From the NCBI GenBank assembly GCA_036500765.1, contig DASYBM010000011.1:290708-354707 (forward strand): 64,000 nt of DNA, written 5' to 3'. Numbering within the stretch: the stretch's first letter is position 1; every line of letters starts with the position of its first letter. A program made the translations under genes and the position numbers. The notes under the pieces are model-generated. The model searched no databases. It had not been told where the DNA came from and worked only from the letters and a program-made list of their open reading frames with translations. The stretch is from Candidatus Sulfotelmatobacter sp. Its GTDB lineage: Bacteria; Acidobacteriota; Terriglobia; Terriglobales; Acidobacteriaceae. Positions 61,392 through 64,000 of this stretch are shown here, piece after piece.

Positions 61392-62051
61392 ATGAAAAAC
61401 AACAACGGTTGGGCGCGGCTGTTCTTGGCAGTGGTGCTTTGCCTCACGATTACGCTGGCGGCGTGTTCGACGGCATGGGTAGGAGAGGCGGAGCAGGTGG
61501 TGGCGGCGTTAATTCCGGCGGCGACGAACATTGTGGCGCTGGTGGCGGCGTTGCAGGGGAAGAGCGTTTCGGCGGGGGATTTGCAGACGATTCAGCAGGC
61601 GGGGACGCAGGCTGGGGCGGATTTGCAGTTGATTCAGGCGCTGATTACGGCGTATCAGCAGGCGGATGCGACGGCGAAGCCTGGGATCCTGAATCAGATT
61701 CAGACGGCGATTGGGACGGTGCAGGCGAATCTGCAAGCGCTGTTGCCGGCGCTGCATATTCAGGATACGGCGACGCAGACGAAGATCACGGCGGTGGTGG
61801 GGATTGTTTTGTCGGAGGTGCAGTCGCTGGCGGCGATTGTGCCGCTCGTGAGTGCGAATGCTTCGCCGGCGATGATGGCGAAGGCAGTGCAGAAGAACGC
61901 GCCTTTGTCGGCGGCGGAGTTTGTGAAGTCTTATAACGCGACGCTGACGGCGAAGACGGGGAATGCGGAGTTGGACCGAGCTACGGCGGGGTTTCAGATT
62001 CATTTGCATGGGAAAGTGGCGCGGTGGGGGACGGCGGGGTTGTTGAAGTAG
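61392..62051 (+). CDS. Lipoprotein with Ala/Gln-rich helical body
   Basis: 219 residues. Signal FLAVVLCLTITLAACSTAWV with lipobox LAAC (Cys25); GGAGG upstream of the ATG. The body is one long helical run (QTIQQAGTQAGADLQLIQAL, IQTAIGTVQANLQALLPALH) with no aromatic core, resembling a coiled coil. The C-terminus is HLHGKVARWGTAGLLK. Function unknown; it lies just upstream of the terminase gene. Confidence 0.7.
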   Translation: MKNNNGWARLFLAVVLCLTITLAACSTAWVGEAEQVVAALIPAATNIVALVAALQGKSVSAGDLQTIQQAGTQAGADLQLIQALITAYQQADATAKPGILNQIQTAIGTVQANLQALLPALHIQDTATQTKITAVVGIVLSEVQSLAAIVPLVSANASPAMMAKAVQKNAPLSAAEFVKSYNATLTAKTGNAELDRATAGFQIHLHGKVARWGTAGLLK

Positions 62052-62075
62052 GCGCGACGCATGCAATTCGCGAAG

Positions 62076-62122
62076 TCAAAATCCCCACGTCTCGCAAAGG
62101 AGGCGAGACGTGGGGCACCCGG
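62076..62122. repeat. GGGGCACCCG-type repeat, copy 3, with 13-bp perfect hairpin
   Basis: CCCCACGTCTCGC (62083-62095), 7-base loop, GCGAGACGTGGGG (62103-62115), preceded by AGTCAAAAT and followed by CACCCG. No T-tract. Confidence 0.75.
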
Positions 62123-62130
62123 GTATGGCG

Positions 62131-62190
62131 GGAACAGCGGGTCCCTCCACTGCGCCGTCGCTGGCGCTCCGGCTTGGTCGGGATGGCAAG
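62131..62190. repeat. GGTCCCTCCACTGCG...CGGGATGGC dispersed repeat
   Basis: Third copy of the family at 47706 and 49074, with a GCGCCGTCGCTGGCGC stem inside. The remaining spacer to 62329 shows no gene. Confidence 0.55.
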
Positions 62191-62329
62191 GTTTTCGAGC
62201 TGTGCCTCGCCTCGTTGCGCTGACGGACGAATGCGTCCGTTCCCATGTTGGTGCGGTGCTGTCCCCGCATTTGTCTGTGACCGTCCTAACCTTTTGCATG
62301 GTTGAAACAACTGGATCACTGCGAGTGAT

Positions 62330-63853
62330 ATGAAAACTTTGTGGACCGATCTGCGGTTGGTGGAACAATTCGGGGGGGTGCTGGACCAGATCCATGAGGA
62401 GCGGACGGTGCGGGATCTGTTGATTCGGAAGCTGCTCAAGATTCGGACTAAGAAAAATGGGGTTCGTTATTTGAAGTTGAACCGGGCGCAGCTGGAATAT
62501 TCGCGGCGGTGCTCGAAGCGGAACATTGTGCTGAAGGCGCGGCAGGTGGGGATTACGACGTATATCGCGGCGCGATATTTTTTGCAGACGATCACGCGGC
62601 CAGGGACTCTGACGGTGCAGGTGGCGCATAGTGAGGAATCGGCCCAGGCGATCTTTAATATTGTGCACCGCTTTTGGGAAAAACTGCCCAATACGCGAGT
62701 GCGCCAGGGAGCGCTGGGGAAGTCGCGCTCAAACGTCCGCCAGATTGTTTTCCCGAAACTCGACAGCGAGTATCGGGTGGAGACGGCGGACGATAATGCG
62801 GGCCGCGGGATGACCATCCACAATCTACATTGCTCGGAGGTCTCCCGCTGGCCGCGGGGAGCGGAGGAGACGCTGGCGTCGTTGCGAGCGGCGGTGGTGC
62901 CGGATGGGGAGATTGTGCTGGAGTCGACAGCGAACGGCGCGGGCGGAATTTTTTATGAAGAGTGGCAGAAAGCGGCGGAGACTGGGTATACGCAGCACTT
63001 TTTCCCGTGGTGGTATGAGCCGTCGTATGTGGTCGACAAGCCGGTCCATCCGCTGAATGACGAAGAGAAAGAACTGATGGCGCGGTACGGGTTGAGCGAG
63101 GAGCAGGTCGCCTGGCGACGGAAGAACTGGCAGTTATTGCGCGGGCTGGCGGGGCAGGAATATGCGGAGGATCCGGTGTCGTGCTTTTTGGCGTCGGGGG
63201 AGTGCGTGTTCGACATGGAGTCGATTGAGCGGGCGGCGGCGCAGGCGGGGAGTCCGACGGAGTCGCGGGAGAACGGAAGAGTGCTGGTGTGGCTTCCGCC
63301 GAGTCCGGCGGGACAGCGGCAATACATTATTGGAGTGGATGCGGCGGGCGGCGGTTCGGAGGGAGACTATGCGTGCGCGCAGGTGATCGATCGAGCGACG
63401 GGATTTCAGTGCGCGGAACTGCATGGGCATTTCACTCCTTATGAGTTGGCACGGCGGGTGGCGGCGCTGGGGCACACGTACGGGAATGCGCTGTTAGCGG
63501 TGGAGCGAAATAATCATGGATATGGAGTGCTGGCGCATTTGAAGCATCTGCGGTATGAAAATCTTTTTAGCCAGGGCGGGCAGGAGGGATGGTTGACGTC
63601 GGTGGTGACGCGTCCGGCGATGATCGAGAATTTGGCGGCGGTGTTGATCGAGCAGCCGCAAGTGTTTCGGAGTCAGCGGCTGTTGGGAGAGTTGAAGACA
63701 TTTGTGAGGCATCCCGATGGACATGGAGCGGCGGCGGAGGGAGCGCATGACGATTGTGTGATGGCGATGGCGATTGCTATGGCGGCGAGACGGGAGGATG
63801 CGGGGCGGGTGGGGCGGAGGAGAGCGGTGGAGATGGGGAGTTTTGTGGTGTAG
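62330..63853 (+). CDS. Phage terminase large subunit
   Basis: 507 residues. The ATPase part has a viral-type Walker A, LKARQVGITTYIAAR near residues 66-80, an acidic Walker B/catalytic region in IHNLHCSEVSRWPRGAEET (about 163-181) and the coupling motif LESTANGAGG near 197-206. The RNase H-like nuclease part shows the metal ligands IIGVDAAGGGSEGD (about 332-345), LLAVERNNHG (about 388-397) and AHDDCVMAMAIAMA (about 471-484). This enzyme cuts and pumps phage DNA into the procapsid. It is full length. No small-subunit gene is recognised, and portal and capsid genes would be expected beyond the right edge. Confidence 0.93.
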   Translation: MKTLWTDLRLVEQFGGVLDQIHEERTVRDLLIRKLLKIRTKKNGVRYLKLNRAQLEYSRRCSKRNIVLKARQVGITTYIAARYFLQTITRPGTLTVQVAHSEESAQAIFNIVHRFWEKLPNTRVRQGALGKSRSNVRQIVFPKLDSEYRVETADDNAGRGMTIHNLHCSEVSRWPRGAEETLASLRAAVVPDGEIVLESTANGAGGIFYEEWQKAAETGYTQHFFPWWYEPSYVVDKPVHPLNDEEKELMARYGLSEEQVAWRRKNWQLLRGLAGQEYAEDPVSCFLASGECVFDMESIERAAAQAGSPTESRENGRVLVWLPPSPAGQRQYIIGVDAAGGGSEGDYACAQVIDRATGFQCAELHGHFTPYELARRVAALGHTYGNALLAVERNNHGYGVLAHLKHLRYENLFSQGGQEGWLTSVVTRPAMIENLAAVLIEQPQVFRSQRLLGELKTFVRHPDGHGAAAEGAHDDCVMAMAIAMAARREDAGRVGRRRAVEMGSFVV

Positions 63854-63862
63854 GAGCGGGGC

Positions 63863-63956
63863 GGTCGTCGGTCGCGGGTCGTCGGTCGTCGGTCGTCGGT
63901 CGTCGGTCGTCGGTCGTCGGTCGTCGGTCGTCGGTCGTCGGTCGTCGGTCGTCGGT
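63863..63956. repeat. Tandem array of the heptamer GGTCGTC
   Basis: About 13 head-to-tail units (one GGTCGCG variant), the last eleven nearly perfect. It follows the terminase stop by 10 bases. The minus strand encodes TDDRRPT repeats in an open frame, but this looks like an artefact of the seven-base period. Confidence 0.9.
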
Positions 63957-64000
63957 TTGCCGATGCTAAACGAGTATGCGGGGATGTTCATCCGTCACAG

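Noticed and set aside
63863..63956. CRISPR array
   Set aside because: Units are seven bases with no spacers and there are no cas genes nearby.
63494..63991. Minus-strand frame encoding TDDRRPT repeats
   Set aside because: The repeats are a by-product of the GGTCGTC array; the rest is antisense to the terminase nuclease domain.

Overview
The window looks like chromosomal DNA of an Acidobacteriota member, probably Terriglobia. The pointers are a very large Oar-like TonB-dependent receptor with an N-terminal carboxypeptidase-regulatory domain, a secreted GloVer-repeat protein, an ECF sigma factor with a TPR-like tail flanked by DGPF/YCII genes, a secreted protein with the PLPDAPS motif, and many short dispersed palindromic repeats between genes. 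The taxonomic call rests on gene content only; there is no rRNA in the window, and I recognised no tRNA or CRISPR array.

Layout. 0-2.7 kb: translation operon on the minus strand (rplM, rpsI, rpsB, tsf; tsf runs off the left edge), with a good promoter ahead of rplM. 3-9.2 kb: a secreted Gly/His-rich protein, an FtsX/MacB-type permease with a lipoprotein gene, mltG, a four-helix-bundle protein, ruvX and a CarD-type regulator. 9.2-11.5 kb: an ECF sigma factor with two DGPF proteins; both transcription units have the same promoter signature (TGTCGA, 17 bp, CGACG), which suggests a self-contained regulon. 11.6-15.5 kb: greA, a CDP-alcohol phosphatidyltransferase, a VapBC pair, an isoaspartyl peptidase and a DUF3592-like membrane protein. 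15.6-19.6 kb: a DesKR-like two-component system in one transcription unit with an ABC-2 exporter and a 53-residue membrane protein.

19.8-22.9 kb is the most unusual chromosomal locus. It holds a Cro/CI-type regulator with a degenerate S24 domain, a tail-to-tail overlapping 140-residue gene, a 42-codon gene for a secreted peptide with two cysteines, a multi-pass membrane protein and a membrane-anchored partner. A near-palindromic motif (TGTTACGAATTCCGAAC) lies twice upstream of the regulator and once at the start of the 140-residue gene. It reads as a candidate peptide-signalling or self-regulated envelope system.

23-43.5 kb: the TonB-dependent receptor, a flavin reductase-like protein, a second VapBC pair with a clear operator, a quinone oxidoreductase, a GloVer-repeat protein, a lytic transglycosylase with three LysM domains, a phosphodiesterase-family enzyme, a histone-H1-like protein, a DUF3857/transglutaminase/TPR protein, a papain-like protein and the C-terminal stub of an S53 peptidase.

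44.7-64 kb is an accessory, phage-derived region. It opens with a CI-like repressor facing away from a run of plus-strand genes with strongly G-rich sense strands: a zinc-ribbon protein, a sigma region 4-like regulator, a Lys-rich protein, a dual-specificity phosphatase, a 1,703-residue tail-fibre-like lipoprotein, a 2,063-residue fusion of beta-helix, deacetylase-like and glycosidase-like domains, two lipoproteins and a terminase large subunit. No integrase, portal or capsid gene is visible, so the element is either degraded or continues past the right edge.
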